From NCBI GenBank assembly GCA_947591155.1, contig CANQDA010000002.1, positions 1-64,000 on the forward strand: 64,000 nt of DNA, read 5' to 3'. The stretch comes from an uncultured Lachnospiraceae bacterium. Its GTDB lineage: Bacteria > Bacillota > Clostridia > Lachnospirales > Lachnospiraceae. Under the pieces are notes generated by a model, which saw nothing but the letters and a program-made list of their open reading frames with translations, was not told the origin of the DNA and searched no databases. Positions within the stretch are counted from its first letter, which is position 1; the number at the start of each line of letters is the position of its first letter. Shown here one piece after another: positions 54,069 through 63,364 of this stretch. The position numbers were made by a program, and so were the translations under genes.

Positions 54069-55502
54069 ATGGAGCAGCCTGACAGAAATATACAGGGGCG
54101 GGCGCAGGAACAGGCCCATGAGCAAACGCGGACGAAAGAGCGACCGCAGACACAGACCGACCAGCTGGGCACGGAGCCGGTCGGGCGTCTTCTTTTGAAG
54201 CTGGCCGCGCCGGCGATCGCGGCGCAGCTCATCAATCTCTTATACAATCTGGTGGATCGGATCTACATCGGCCACATTGCGGGGGTCGGACAGATGGCGC
54301 TGACGGGAGTCGGCGTCTGCGTGCCTTTAATTACATTGATCTCCGCATTCGCGAGTCTGGTCGGTATGGGTAGTTCGCCCCGGGCCTCGATCTTTCTGGG
54401 AAAGGGAGAGAAGGATAAGGCGGAGCGGACGCTCGGCAATTCGGTTACGCTGCTGACTCTGATCGCGGTGGCGTTGACCGTGATCTTTCTGCTGTTCTCG
54501 CGAAATATGCTGCTGATGTTCGGGGCGAGTGAGAACACGATCGGTTACGCGGTGGATTATATGCGGATCTACAGTCTCGGCACGCTCTTTGTGCAGTTCA
54601 CGCTGGGACTGAATATGTTTATCACGGCGCAGGGATTCGCGAAGACCAGTATGCTGACGGTAATGATCGGCGCGGTCTGCAACATTATTCTGGACCCGAT
54701 TTTTATCTTTGCACTGAAGCTCGGCGTGTCGGGCGCGGCGCTCGCCACGATCCTTTCCCAGTGCGTGTCGATGGTCTGGATCCTGCGTTTTCTGACCGGA
54801 CCGAAGACGGTGCTGCGCATCCGCAGGGCGAATCTGAAGCTCTCGGCGGAGATCATTCTGCCGGCGGTCGCGCTCGGACTCTCTCCGTTCATCATGATGT
54901 CGACGGAGAGCCTGTTGTCGATCTGCTTTAACTCTTCACTGCTCAAATACGGCGGCGACATCGCGGTGACGACGATGACGATCGCGTCGAGCGTGATGCA
55001 GTTCTCCCTGATGCCCTTGCAAGGGCTGACGCAGGGCTCCCAGCCGATCATCAGCTACAATTTCGGCGCGCGCAATATGGCCCGGGTGAAGCAGGCGTTT
55101 CGCTTCCTGCTCACAGCCAGCCTTTGCTATTCGATGACGCTGTGGGCGCTCGCGATGTTTGCGCCGCAGATGTTCATTCACATGTTCAACAGCGATCCGG
55201 AGCTCATTAAATTCGCGGTTCCGTGCCTGCGGATCTATATGCTGATGACAGGAATCTTCGGAATTCAGATCGCGTGTCAGCAGACCTTCATCGCGCTCGG
55301 CAACGCGAAGAATTCTCTGTTTCTTGCGCTGCTGCGCAAGATCATCCTGCTGATTCCGCTGATTTATCTTATGCCCGTGCTCTTCCCGGCGGACAAGACG
55401 CGCGCGGTCTTCACGGCCGAGCCGGTTGCGGACTTTCTCGCGGTGATGACGACGGCGTGCATGTTCGCGTCGTATTTCCGGAAGATCATGCGGGAGAACT
55501 AG
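54069..55502 (+). CDS. MATE-family exporter, MepA-like
   Basis: Multidrug/sodium antiporter-type membrane protein of 477 aa with about 12 helices. Starts with a hydrophilic Gln/Arg-rich stretch, then LGTEPVGRLLLKLAAPAIAA and LYNLVDRIYIGHIAGVGQMA, which is the common MATE start. LQGLTQGSQPIISYNFGARN is a signature of the MepA group. Substrate unknown. AAGAAGG precedes the ATG. Confidence 0.9.
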   Translation: MEQPDRNIQGRAQEQAHEQTRTKERPQTQTDQLGTEPVGRLLLKLAAPAIAAQLINLLYNLVDRIYIGHIAGVGQMALTGVGVCVPLITLISAFASLVGMGSSPRASIFLGKGEKDKAERTLGNSVTLLTLIAVALTVIFLLFSRNMLLMFGASENTIGYAVDYMRIYSLGTLFVQFTLGLNMFITAQGFAKTSMLTVMIGAVCNIILDPIFIFALKLGVSGAALATILSQCVSMVWILRFLTGPKTVLRIRRANLKLSAEIILPAVALGLSPFIMMSTESLLSICFNSSLLKYGGDIAVTTMTIASSVMQFSLMPLQGLTQGSQPIISYNFGARNMARVKQAFRFLLTASLCYSMTLWALAMFAPQMFIHMFNSDPELIKFAVPCLRIYMLMTGIFGIQIACQQTFIALGNAKNSLFLALLRKIILLIPLIYLMPVLFPADKTRAVFTAEPVADFLAVMTTACMFASYFRKIMREN

Positions 55503-55541
55503 ACAGGAATCCATACATCGCAAGGAAAGGAGGCGATCACC

Positions 55542-57461
55542 GTGCAGGAGCAGACGGAGCAGCAAAAGTCCGTTTTCAACATCGAAGAAGAGCTGAAGAA
55601 GCTCCCCGGGCGACCGGGCGTGTACATCATGCACGACGAGCGGGACGATATCATCTATGTCGGCAAGGCGATCAGCCTCAAGAACCGGGTGCGCCAGTAT
55701 TTCCAGAGCAGCAGGAACAAGGGCGTGAAGATCGAGCAGATGGTGGAGCGCATCCGCCGCTTCGAGTACATTGTGACGGACTCGGAGCTTGAGGCGCTCG
55801 TGCTCGAGTGTAATCTGATCAAGGAGCACCGCCCGAAGTACAATACGATGCTCAAGGACGACAAGAGCTATCCGTTCATCAAGGTGACGCTCGGCGAGGA
55901 CTATCCGCGCGTGCTTTTTTCCCGCAGTATGAAAAAGGACAGGTCCCGCTATTTCGGACCGTTCACAAGCGCGGGCGCGGTGAAGGACACGATCGAGCTG
56001 ATCCGAAGGCTGTACAGGCTGCGCAGCTGCAACCGCAGTCTTCCGCGCGACATCGGGAAGGAACGCCCCTGCCTGTATTACCATATCGGGCAGTGCGCCG
56101 CGCCCTGTCAGGGGAGGATCTCGAAGGAGGAGTACCGCCGTTCGATCGACGAGGCGGTGGAATTTCTGAATGGGAACTACGCGCCGGTTCTGAAGATGCT
56201 GGAAAAGAAGATGAACAATGCGGCGGAACAGATGGAATTTGAGAGCGCGGCGGAATACCGGGATCTGCTGAACAGCGTCCGCCAGGTCGCGCAGCGTCAG
56301 AAGATCACACACGGCGACGGAGAGGACAAGGATGTGCTCGCGATGGCCGTGGAGGATGGCGACGCCGTGATGCAGGTGTTCTTTATCCGAGGCGGCAAGA
56401 TGATCGGCAGGGAGCATTTCTACCTGCGCGTGGCTCCGCACGATACGCGCTCCGCGATCCTCAGCAGCTTTGTCAAACAATACTATGCCGGGACGCCGTT
56501 CGTGCCGCGCGAGCTGATGCTGGAGACGGACATTGAGGATCATGAGGTTGTGGAAGCCTGGCTCACGGAAAAGCGCGGACAGCGCGTGCACCTGCGTGTC
56601 CCGAAGAAGGGGACGAAGGAGAAGCTGGTTGAGATGGCGCGGGAGAACGCCGAGATCGTGCTGCGGCAGGACAGCGAGCGGATCAAGCGCGAGGAGGGCC
56701 GGACGATCGGCGCGGTGCATGAAATCGAGCAACTGCTCGGCATCGAGCGCGCGATGCGCATGGAGGCGTACGATATCTCCAATACGAACGGTTTCGAGTC
56801 GGTCGGTTCGATGATCGTCTACGAGCGCGGCAAACCTCGGCGCAGCGACTACCGCAAGTTTAAGATCAAGACGGTGCAGGGGCCGGACGACTACGCTAGC
56901 ATGGAGGAGGTGCTGACGCGGCGCTTCCGGCACGGCCTTGAGGAGCAAAAGGAGCTTGCCACAAAGGGCATGGGCAACGAGATGGGAAGCTTCAGCCGCT
57001 TCCCTGATCTGATCCTGATGGACGGCGGCAGGGGGCAGGTCAACGTCGCGCTGCGCGTGCTGGACACGCTGGGCATCTGTATTCCCGTCTGCGGTATGGT
57101 GAAGGATGATTTTCATCGGACGAGGGGCATCTACTTTGAGAACGTGGAGCTGCCGATCGACACACGCTCCGAGGCGTTCCGGCTCGTGACGCGCATTCAG
57201 GACGAGGCGCATCGCTTTGCGATCGAGTACCACCGCAGCCTGCGAGGCAAGGGACAGGTACACTCGATCCTCGACGATATCGAGGGGATCGGCCCGGCGC
57301 GCCGAAAAGCGTTGATGCGCGCGTTCAAGTCGGTCGAGGCGGTGCGGGACGCGACGCTGGAAGAGCTCACGAATGCGCCGTCCATGAACGCCCGAAGTGC
57401 GCGGCAGGTGTACGATTTTTTCCGCGCGAAGGACGCACAGCCGGATGTGACGGAGGAGTGA
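55542..57461 (+). CDS. uvrC: Excinuclease ABC subunit C
   Basis: Makes both incisions in nucleotide excision repair; 639 aa. GIY-YIG domain: [23 protein letters not shown] region [20 protein letters not shown]; RNase H-like domain around [21 protein letters not shown]-terminal HhH ([20 protein letters not shown]). The start is a GTG with AAAGGAGG eight bases upstream. Confidence 0.96.
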   Translation: MQEQTEQQKSVFNIEEELKKLPGRPGVYIMHDERDDIIYVGKAISLKNRVRQYFQSSRNKGVKIEQMVERIRRFEYIVTDSELEALVLECNLIKEHRPKYNTMLKDDKSYPFIKVTLGEDYPRVLFSRSMKKDRSRYFGPFTSAGAVKDTIELIRRLYRLRSCNRSLPRDIGKERPCLYYHIGQCAAPCQGRISKEEYRRSIDEAVEFLNGNYAPVLKMLEKKMNNAAEQMEFESAAEYRDLLNSVRQVAQRQKITHGDGEDKDVLAMAVEDGDAVMQVFFIRGGKMIGREHFYLRVAPHDTRSAILSSFVKQYYAGTPFVPRELMLETDIEDHEVVEAWLTEKRGQRVHLRVPKKGTKEKLVEMARENAEIVLRQDSERIKREEGRTIGAVHEIEQLLGIERAMRMEAYDISNTNGFESVGSMIVYERGKPRRSDYRKFKIKTVQGPDDYASMEEVLTRRFRHGLEEQKELATKGMGNEMGSFSRFPDLILMDGGRGQVNVALRVLDTLGICIPVCGMVKDDFHRTRGIYFENVELPIDTRSEAFRLVTRIQDEAHRFAIEYHRSLRGKGQVHSILDDIEGIGPARRKALMRAFKSVEAVRDATLEELTNAPSMNARSARQVYDFFRAKDAQPDVTEE

Positions 57462-57532
57462 GCCGGTGCGGGAAAACCGCCTTAATTGTCAGAAAAATGT
57501 GCAAAAAAGTACAGAATAACGAATACATCTAC

Positions 57533-57561
57533 TTGACGAGGCAAAAGCAGTGGTTTAAAAT
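57533..57561 (+). promoter_or_regulatory. SigA-type promoter of hprK
   Basis: TTGACG (57533-57538), a 17-bp spacer, TAAAAT (57556-57561). Confidence 0.75.
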
Positions 57562-57588
57562 AGGCATGAGATATGGGAGGATGATGAG

Positions 57589-58530
57589 ATGGCAAGCAGC
57601 GTAACGATTGAGAAACTGGCCGAGCAGATGAAGCTGGTCAACGCGATCCCGGAGATCGATATGAAGGGAAAGCGGGTCGTGACGTCGGAGATCAACCGTC
57701 CGGCTTTACAGCTTACCGGATTTTTTGAACACTTTTATTCGGAGCGCGTGCAGATTATCGGGTATGTAGAGTACACTTACCTGGCACATCTGTCGAAGGA
57801 GGAGAAGATCCCGATCTACGAGAAGTTTTTGTCGTATCATGTGCCGTGTATCATTTACACGACGATGATCGAGCCGGACGACGACATGCTCCGTCTGGCG
57901 AAGCAGTACGAGGTACCGATCTTCACGACAAAGAAGACGACCTCCGACTTCATGGCGGAGATCATCCGATGGCTGAACGTCGAGCTGGCCCCGTGCATCT
58001 CGATTCACGGCGTGCTCGTGGACGTGTACGGCGAGGGCGTGCTGATCATGGGCGAGAGCGGCATCGGCAAGAGCGAGGCAGCGTTGGAGCTGATCAAGAG
58101 AGGCCATCGTCTCGTCTCGGACGACGTCGTGGAGATACGACGGGTCAGCGATGTGACTCTGGTCGGGAGCGCGCCGGACATCACGAGGCATTTCATTGAG
58201 TTGCGCGGCATCGGTATCATCGACGTCAAGACGCTGTTCGGCGTAGAGAGCGTCAAGAATACGCAGTCCATCGATCTCGTGATCAAGCTCGAGGAGTGGG
58301 ACAGAGATAAGCAGTACGACCGCATGGGGCTGGAGGAGGAGTATACTGAATTCCTCGGGAATCGCATCGTCTGCCATTCGATCCCGATCCGGCCGGGCAG
58401 AAATCTGGCGGTCATCGTCGAGACGGCCGCGGTCAACCACAGGCAGAAGAAGATGGGTTACAATGCGGCGAAGGAATTTTACAACCGCGTACAGAGCAAA
58501 TGGATGCTCAAAAAGGAAAATCAGGAGTAG
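57589..58530 (+). CDS. hprK: HPr kinase/phosphorylase
   Basis: Phosphorylates HPr at Ser46 and so activates CcpA-dependent carbon catabolite control; 313 aa. Catalytic His140 in SIHGVLVDVYGEGVLI, Walker A GESGIGKS (155-162), family signature LRGIGIIDVKTLFGVESV. AGGATGATGAG precedes the ATG. The glucokinase gene follows directly, linking sugar sensing and phosphorylation. Confidence 0.96.
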   Translation: MASSVTIEKLAEQMKLVNAIPEIDMKGKRVVTSEINRPALQLTGFFEHFYSERVQIIGYVEYTYLAHLSKEEKIPIYEKFLSYHVPCIIYTTMIEPDDDMLRLAKQYEVPIFTTKKTTSDFMAEIIRWLNVELAPCISIHGVLVDVYGEGVLIMGESGIGKSEAALELIKRGHRLVSDDVVEIRRVSDVTLVGSAPDITRHFIELRGIGIIDVKTLFGVESVKNTQSIDLVIKLEEWDRDKQYDRMGLEEEYTEFLGNRIVCHSIPIRPGRNLAVIVETAAVNHRQKKMGYNAAKEFYNRVQSKWMLKKENQE

Positions 58531-58535
58531 AGAAG

Positions 58536-59468
58536 ATGAAAAAATACAGTTTTGGAATTGACGTAGGCGGAACCACGGTAAAATGCGGATTATTCACCGT
58601 AGAGGGCGAGCTGTTGGAGAAGTGGGAGATCAAGACGAGGCTTGAGGAGAACGGCAGCAATATCCTCCCGGACATCGCGGCGGCGATCAATCAGAAGATA
58701 CTGGAGAAGCAGCTGGACAAGGATGACGTTGCCGGCGTCGGGATCGGGATCCCCGGTCCGGTCGATGAAAACGGCGAGGTTCCGTTTGCGGTGAACCTTC
58801 ACTGGGGACATGTCTACATAGAGAAAGATCTGTCGGAGCTCACCGAACTTCCGGTCAAGGCGGCGAATGACGCGAACGTGGCAGCGCTTGGCGAGCTGTG
58901 GCAGGGCGGCGGTTCCGGGTATCATAGTATGATTCTGGTGACGCTCGGCACCGGAGTCGGCGGCGGCGTCATCATCAATGACCGGATCATCGCGGGTTCG
59001 CACGGAGCGGGCGGAGAGATCGGCCACGCGCATGTGGACGATTCGATCGAGGAGACCTGCAACTGCGGCAACCGGGGTTGTCTGGAGCAGGTGGCCTCGG
59101 CCACCGGGATCGTGCGTCTGGCGCGGGAGGCCCTCGCGGGCACGGACGCGCCGTCGAAGATGCGGATCGACGATCTCACCGCGAAGGACGTCTGGGACGC
59201 CGTGAAGGAGGGCGACACGCTCGCTATCCAGGTGGCGGAGCGGTTCGGAAATTATCTCGGGACGACGCTGGCGACGCTGGCGACGGTGACCGACCCTCAG
59301 ATCATCGTGATCGGGGGCGGGGTCTCCAAGGCGGGACAGGTGTTGCTCGACTATGTGACCGAACCTTTCCAGAAACACGCGTTTCCGGCCATCAGGAGTA
59401 CGGAATTTTCACTGGCTACGCTGGGGAATGATGCAGGTATTTACGGGGCAGCAAAGATGGTACTATAG
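58536..59468 (+). CDS. glcK: ROK-family glucokinase
   Basis: Cytoplasmic sugar kinase of 310 aa. Phosphate-binding start YSFGIDVGGTTVKCGLFTVE; ROK zinc motif EIGHAHVDDSIEETCNCGNR then GCLEQVAS; GTGVGGGVIINDRIIAGSHG is the second phosphate region. Glucose is likely but other hexoses are possible. The ATG at 58536 follows AGGAGTAGAGAAG; it starts 5 bp after hprK. Confidence 0.93.
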   Translation: MKKYSFGIDVGGTTVKCGLFTVEGELLEKWEIKTRLEENGSNILPDIAAAINQKILEKQLDKDDVAGVGIGIPGPVDENGEVPFAVNLHWGHVYIEKDLSELTELPVKAANDANVAALGELWQGGGSGYHSMILVTLGTGVGGGVIINDRIIAGSHGAGGEIGHAHVDDSIEETCNCGNRGCLEQVASATGIVRLAREALAGTDAPSKMRIDDLTAKDVWDAVKEGDTLAIQVAERFGNYLGTTLATLATVTDPQIIVIGGGVSKAGQVLLDYVTEPFQKHAFPAIRSTEFSLATLGNDAGIYGAAKMVL

Positions 59469-59479
59469 AAGATATACTT

Positions 59480-59526
59480 ACGGGGTTCTGCGGCGGCCGA
59501 CAGGCGGGGTCAGAATCCCGTTCGTT
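59480..59526 (+). terminator. Probable terminator after glcK
   Basis: ACGGGGTTCTG (59480-59490) pairs with CAGAATCCCGT (59511-59521) with one G-T; the tail TCGTTT is a weak T run. Confidence 0.5.
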
Positions 59527-59683
59527 TCGCAGACGGAGAACAGACCGATCTAACAGGAATCTGAGAAACAATGAGTAGTGACAGATTTAGGACCACACGG
59601 TGCCACAGGACGCCGCGACAGCGATTCTGCCATTGACAGCAGGGGGAGGGAACGGGAAAGGAGTTCCCGGACAGGAGGAGAAT

Positions 59684-60397
59684 ATGCAGAACAGTTATGT
59701 AGCGCTTGACCTGGAAACGACAGGCCTTCGCCCGAAGTACGACCGAATCCTCGAGATCGGGGCGGTGCGGGTAGTGGACGGAGTTGAGACGGAGACGTAC
59801 GAGACCTTTGTCGACAGCGGGATCCCGATTCCCGATCCTATCACGGAGCTGACCGGGATCACACGGGAGATGGTGGCGGGAAGCCCCGGGATCCGCGAGG
59901 CGGTGGACGGCTTCCTTGCGTTTGCGCAGGACTCTGTGCTCGTCGGGCACAATCTCTTATTTGACTACAGCTTTATGAAGCGCAATATCATAAACATGGG
60001 CGGCGACTTTGAACGGAAGGGACTGGACACCCTGGCGATCGCGCGGGTCTGCCTTCCGAAAGAGCAGGGAAGGGCGCTCGACAAGCTGGCTGTCTATTTC
60101 GGGATCGAACAGAAGCGGCACCACAGGGCGCTCGACGACGCGGTGACCGCCGCTAGGATATACGAGAAGCTGAAAGAACGGTACGGGGAGGAGAAGCCGG
60201 CCCTGTTCGAGGCGGTCCCGCTCCTGTTTAAAGTCAAAAAAGAGGGGCCTCTCACAAATTCGCAAAAAGTATACTTGCGGGATTTGATAAAATATCATAG
60301 AATAGACAGTGACGTTAAATTGGAAGAGCTCACAAGGAGCGAGGCGTCCCGCATGATCGACGCAATCTTATTACGCTATGGAAGGATAACGAGGTGA
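59684..60397 (+). CDS. DnaQ/PolC-type 3'-5' exonuclease
   Basis: Exonuclease of 237 aa, DEDDh type. ExoI VALDLETTGLRPKYDRILEI, ExoII VGHNLLFDYSFMKRN, ExoIII KRHHRALDDAVTAARIYEKL hold the four acidic residues and the His. A C-terminal segment (LTNSQKVYLRDLIKYHRIDS, then LTRSEASRMIDAILLRYGR) forms a small extra helical domain, perhaps for nucleic-acid binding. It could act in proofreading, repair or RNA decay. AGGAGGAGAAT precedes the ATG. Confidence 0.9.
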   Translation: MQNSYVALDLETTGLRPKYDRILEIGAVRVVDGVETETYETFVDSGIPIPDPITELTGITREMVAGSPGIREAVDGFLAFAQDSVLVGHNLLFDYSFMKRNIINMGGDFERKGLDTLAIARVCLPKEQGRALDKLAVYFGIEQKRHHRALDDAVTAARIYEKLKERYGEEKPALFEAVPLLFKVKKEGPLTNSQKVYLRDLIKYHRIDSDVKLEELTRSEASRMIDAILLRYGRITR

Positions 60398-60402
60398 CGG
60401 TT

Positions 60403-60519
60403 ATGATGAACTGGAGCAACAGGAAAACGCAGAAAAAGATCGCGGCGGCGATCGTGATCATTATTGTGCTGGCGATGGTGATCGGAACGGTCGTACCGGC
60501 AGTGTCTGCCCTGGGATAA
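60403..60519 (+). CDS. Small single-span membrane protein (38 aa)
   Basis: MMNWSNRKTQKKIAAAIVII followed by a hydrophobic run ending VVPAVSALG. It has a basic N-terminus and one transmembrane helix (about 13-30). ACGAGGTGACGGTT lies before the ATG, and the exonuclease stop codon is five bases upstream, so it is probably co-translated with that gene. The function is unknown; a VanW-family gene follows. Confidence 0.6.
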   Translation: MMNWSNRKTQKKIAAAIVIIIVLAMVIGTVVPAVSALG

Positions 60520-60610
60520 CAGAGGCGGTTGCGGCCCGGCACGGACAGGGGCGTCCGCTGCCGGAGCAGGAGATATGATTCAGGAGAATAGATAAAACAA
60601 GGGGAAGATT

Positions 60611-62191
60611 ATGCGCAGAAAGATAATAACGGGAATGTGGACAGCATTGGCGCTCGGCGCCTGCTGCCTTTTTGCGTCTGCCGCATCCGAACAGCCGAAA
60701 GTCATCAGCAGCGGCGTGTTCATCGGGGAGCAGGATGTCAGCGGTATGACGGTGGAAGAGGCGCAGGCCTATGTGAAGGGCGAGGTCAAAGCGCTGAGCG
60801 ATTCCGTCATCACGATCCGTATGGATGAGGACGAGGTCTCAAAGACGTGGAAGGAACTCGGCCTGAAATGGAAAAATACGGATCTGGTCGACGAGGTGAG
60901 CCAGATCGGGACGACGGGAAACATCGTCCGACGGTACAAGGAACAGAAAGACCTCCAGAACCAGAGTTCCCGCTTTGAGATCGAATACACGCTGGACGAG
61001 TCGGCCGAGGAGGCGTTTGTGGAGTCGTGCAGCGAGTTTAACTCCGAGCCGGTCGAGGGAACGGCCTACATGGGGGACGACGGCATGCTGCACGTGGAGG
61101 GCGGCACGGACGGTCTCACGCTGGACGCGGACGCGACGCTCAAGGCGCTGCAGGATCATCTGGATACCAGGCAGGCCGGAGACTTTGTGCTCGACGCGAC
61201 GGTGGATCGCATCTCCCCGGTCGTGACCGCGGAGATGCTGAGCAAGATGACGGATGTGCTCGGTTCTGCCACGACGGATTACTCGGCGTCCTCCTGGGGA
61301 CGCGCCAAGAATGTCGAGAACGGCACGTCGAAGATCAACGGCACGCTTTTGCTGCCCGGAGAGTCGTTTTCCGTGACGGACGCGGTGTCGCCCTTCACGG
61401 CGGAGAACGGATATGAGCTTGCCCCCTCCTACGAGAGCGGACAGGTGGTGGATTCCTACGGCGGCGGCATCTGCCAGGTGTCCACGACGCTCTACAACGC
61501 GGTGCTGAAATCGGAGCTGCAGGTGGACGCGCGCTCGAACCATACGATGATCGTCAATTACGTCGAGCCGTCCAAGGACGCCGCGATCGCCGAAGGGCTG
61601 ATGGATTTTGTGTTCACGAACACGCTGGAGAACCCGGTCTTTATTGCGGGGTCCGCATACTACGGGACGCTGAACTTCACGATCTTCGGCGTGGAGACGA
61701 GGCCGTCCAACCGCTCGATCGAATTTATCAGCGAGACGACGTCGCAGACAGACCCTGCCTCGAATATCAAGCTGGTGGCAAAGACGGATCAGAACGTCGG
61801 CTATCTGTACCAGGCGCAGAGTCCGCATCAGGGACTGTCTGCGGTTCTCTGGAAAAATATATACGTGGACGGCGTGCTGACGGACACGATACAGGTCAAC
61901 AGCAGCACATATCAGGCGTCTCCTGCGATCTATGAGGTAGGAGTCGTTACGGACAATCAGGCGCTGTCCTCGGCGCTCTACACGGCGATCGGACAGAACG
62001 ATCTGCAGCAGGTACAGACGCTGCTCACGACCGGACTTCAGACGGAGACCCAGGCGACGGAAGCGCAGCAGCAGACGGATCCGCAGACGCAGCAGCCGGT
62101 GCAGACGCCGGCACAGACGCCGGATCAGACGCTTCCGGACGGAGGCCAGAATTACGTGGACGGCGTCGACGGTGAAGTGATCGTCGGGTGA
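60611..62191 (+). CDS. VanW-family secreted protein
   Basis: Exported protein of 526 aa. Signal peptide ITGMWTALALGACCLFASAA; two putative peptidoglycan-binding regions (PG_binding_4-like, about 35-200); VanW domain with ESGQVVDSYGGGICQVSTTL; and a Gln/Thr/Pro-rich tail (QTQQPVQTPAQTPDQT). VanW genes occur in vancomycin clusters, but most homologues, as here, are chromosomal wall proteins of unknown role; no van genes are nearby, so resistance should not be inferred. Confidence 0.88.
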   Translation: MRRKIITGMWTALALGACCLFASAASEQPKVISSGVFIGEQDVSGMTVEEAQAYVKGEVKALSDSVITIRMDEDEVSKTWKELGLKWKNTDLVDEVSQIGTTGNIVRRYKEQKDLQNQSSRFEIEYTLDESAEEAFVESCSEFNSEPVEGTAYMGDDGMLHVEGGTDGLTLDADATLKALQDHLDTRQAGDFVLDATVDRISPVVTAEMLSKMTDVLGSATTDYSASSWGRAKNVENGTSKINGTLLLPGESFSVTDAVSPFTAENGYELAPSYESGQVVDSYGGGICQVSTTLYNAVLKSELQVDARSNHTMIVNYVEPSKDAAIAEGLMDFVFTNTLENPVFIAGSAYYGTLNFTIFGVETRPSNRSIEFISETTSQTDPASNIKLVAKTDQNVGYLYQAQSPHQGLSAVLWKNIYVDGVLTDTIQVNSSTYQASPAIYEVGVVTDNQALSSALYTAIGQNDLQQVQTLLTTGLQTETQATEAQQQTDPQTQQPVQTPAQTPDQTLPDGGQNYVDGVDGEVIVG

Positions 62192-62216
62192 TCTGAGCCT
62201 GCGCAGTCGGATCAGA

Positions 62217-62807
62217 ATGATAGAATCAGGTGATGTCGTGCTTACAGGAGAGCCTGAAAGGACATTGTTTCGGCCGGGTCAGGAGCTGGTCGTGACAAAA
62301 TGGATCGCTCTTGACGGGACCGCGAAGATTGCGAGAACATATGAGAAAGAATTGAAAGAGAGATTTCCGGCGTCGCTGGTCGACGCGGCGAAGCGCTTTG
62401 CAAAGTTCAGATCCGTGACCGACGAGACACGGATCGCGGCCCGGTTCGGGCCGTGCGCGACGCGGGAGCTGTCGCAGGGCGGGATTTTCAATGCGCTTTG
62501 GGAGATGGCGGAGCGGGCAAAAGTCGGTCTGGAGATCGACCTGAGAAAGATCCCGATCCGTCAGGAGACGGTGGAAATCTGCGAGTATTTTGACGTGAAT
62601 CCGTATTATCTCCATTCGGAGGGTTCGCTTCTTGCTGGGACAGATCAACCGGGAGCGCTGACGGAGGCGCTCGCCGAAGCCGGTATCCCGGCGGCGGTGA
62701 TCGGGCGCGTGACGCCCGGCAGACAGCGTCTCATATACAACGGGGAGAATGTAAGCTACCTGAATCGCCCGCAGACGGACGAGTGGGAGCGGCGGTTCGG
62801 AGCGTGA
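62217..62807 (+). CDS. AIR-synthase-related C-terminal domain protein
   Basis: Protein of 196 aa like the second half of the PurM/HypE/ThiL superfamily (AIRS_C): ATRELSQGGIFNALWEMAER, then GLEIDLRKIPIRQETVEICE and LLAGTDQPGALTEALAEAGI, AAVIGRVTPGRQRLIYNGEN. The ATP-binding first domain is absent, and no remnant is seen upstream, since the VanW gene ends 25 bp before. The ribosome site is poor. It may be a stand-alone family or a degenerate HypE-like protein. Confidence 0.7.
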   Translation: MIESGDVVLTGEPERTLFRPGQELVVTKWIALDGTAKIARTYEKELKERFPASLVDAAKRFAKFRSVTDETRIAARFGPCATRELSQGGIFNALWEMAERAKVGLEIDLRKIPIRQETVEICEYFDVNPYYLHSEGSLLAGTDQPGALTEALAEAGIPAAVIGRVTPGRQRLIYNGENVSYLNRPQTDEWERRFGA

Positions 62808-62881
62808 ACGCAAATGAGAGAACGGTCTGCCGCACAGACCGGACTTACAGATAGAATCGGAATTGTGAGAAGGAGGATATC

Positions 62882-63364
62882 ATGAGGGAGCAGATACTGA
62901 CATTTCTGGAGAAAAACAGCAAGATCGACCTGCAGGAGCTGGCGATCATGCTCGGCTCGAGCGAGGCGGTGATCGCCAACGAGGTGGCGAAGATGGAGGA
63001 GGAGCAGGTGATCTGCGGCTACCACACGCTGATTGACTGGGAGAAGACTTCTTCCGAGAAGATCACGGCGCTGATCGAGGTGCGCGTGACGCCGCAGCGC
63101 GGTCAGGGCTTCGACTCGATCGCAGAGCGCATCTACAATTATCCGGAGGTGCAGTCTCTGTATCTGATCTCCGGCGCGTACGACCTGCTCGTGATCCTGC
63201 AGGGGAAGACGCTGCGGGAGGTGTCCAGCTTCGTGAGCGACAAGCTCTCCACGCTCGACTCCGTGCTGAGCACCGCGACGCACTTTATCCTGAAGAAATA
63301 CAAGGACTACGGGACGATCCTCGGAAAAAAGGCAACGGATGAAAGGATGCTGGTGACGCCGTGA
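62882..63364 (+). CDS. Lrp/AsnC-family regulator
   Basis: Transcription factor of 160 aa. Winged helix ILTFLEKNSKIDLQELAIML then GSSEAVIANEVAKMEEEQVI; the RAM ligand domain follows (KITALIEVRVTPQRGQGFDS; SLYLISGAYDLLVILQGKTL). GAGAAGGAGGATATC precedes the ATG. Its stop overlaps the aminotransferase GTG (GTGA), so it probably senses an amino acid related to that enzyme. Confidence 0.93.
   Translation: MREQILTFLEKNSKIDLQELAIMLGSSEAVIANEVAKMEEEQVICGYHTLIDWEKTSSEKITALIEVRVTPQRGQGFDSIAERIYNYPEVQSLYLISGAYDLLVILQGKTLREVSSFVSDKLSTLDSVLSTATHFILKKYKDYGTILGKKATDERMLVTP

Noticed and set aside
54936..57263. Open frame of 775 codons on the minus strand opposite uvrC
   Set aside because: uvrC on the plus strand has every family motif; the long antisense frame reflects codon bias.
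60611..62191. Vancomycin resistance locus suggested by the VanW domain
   Set aside because: No vanA/B-type ligase, vanH, vanX or two-component genes are present; VanW-domain wall proteins are common in Clostridia.
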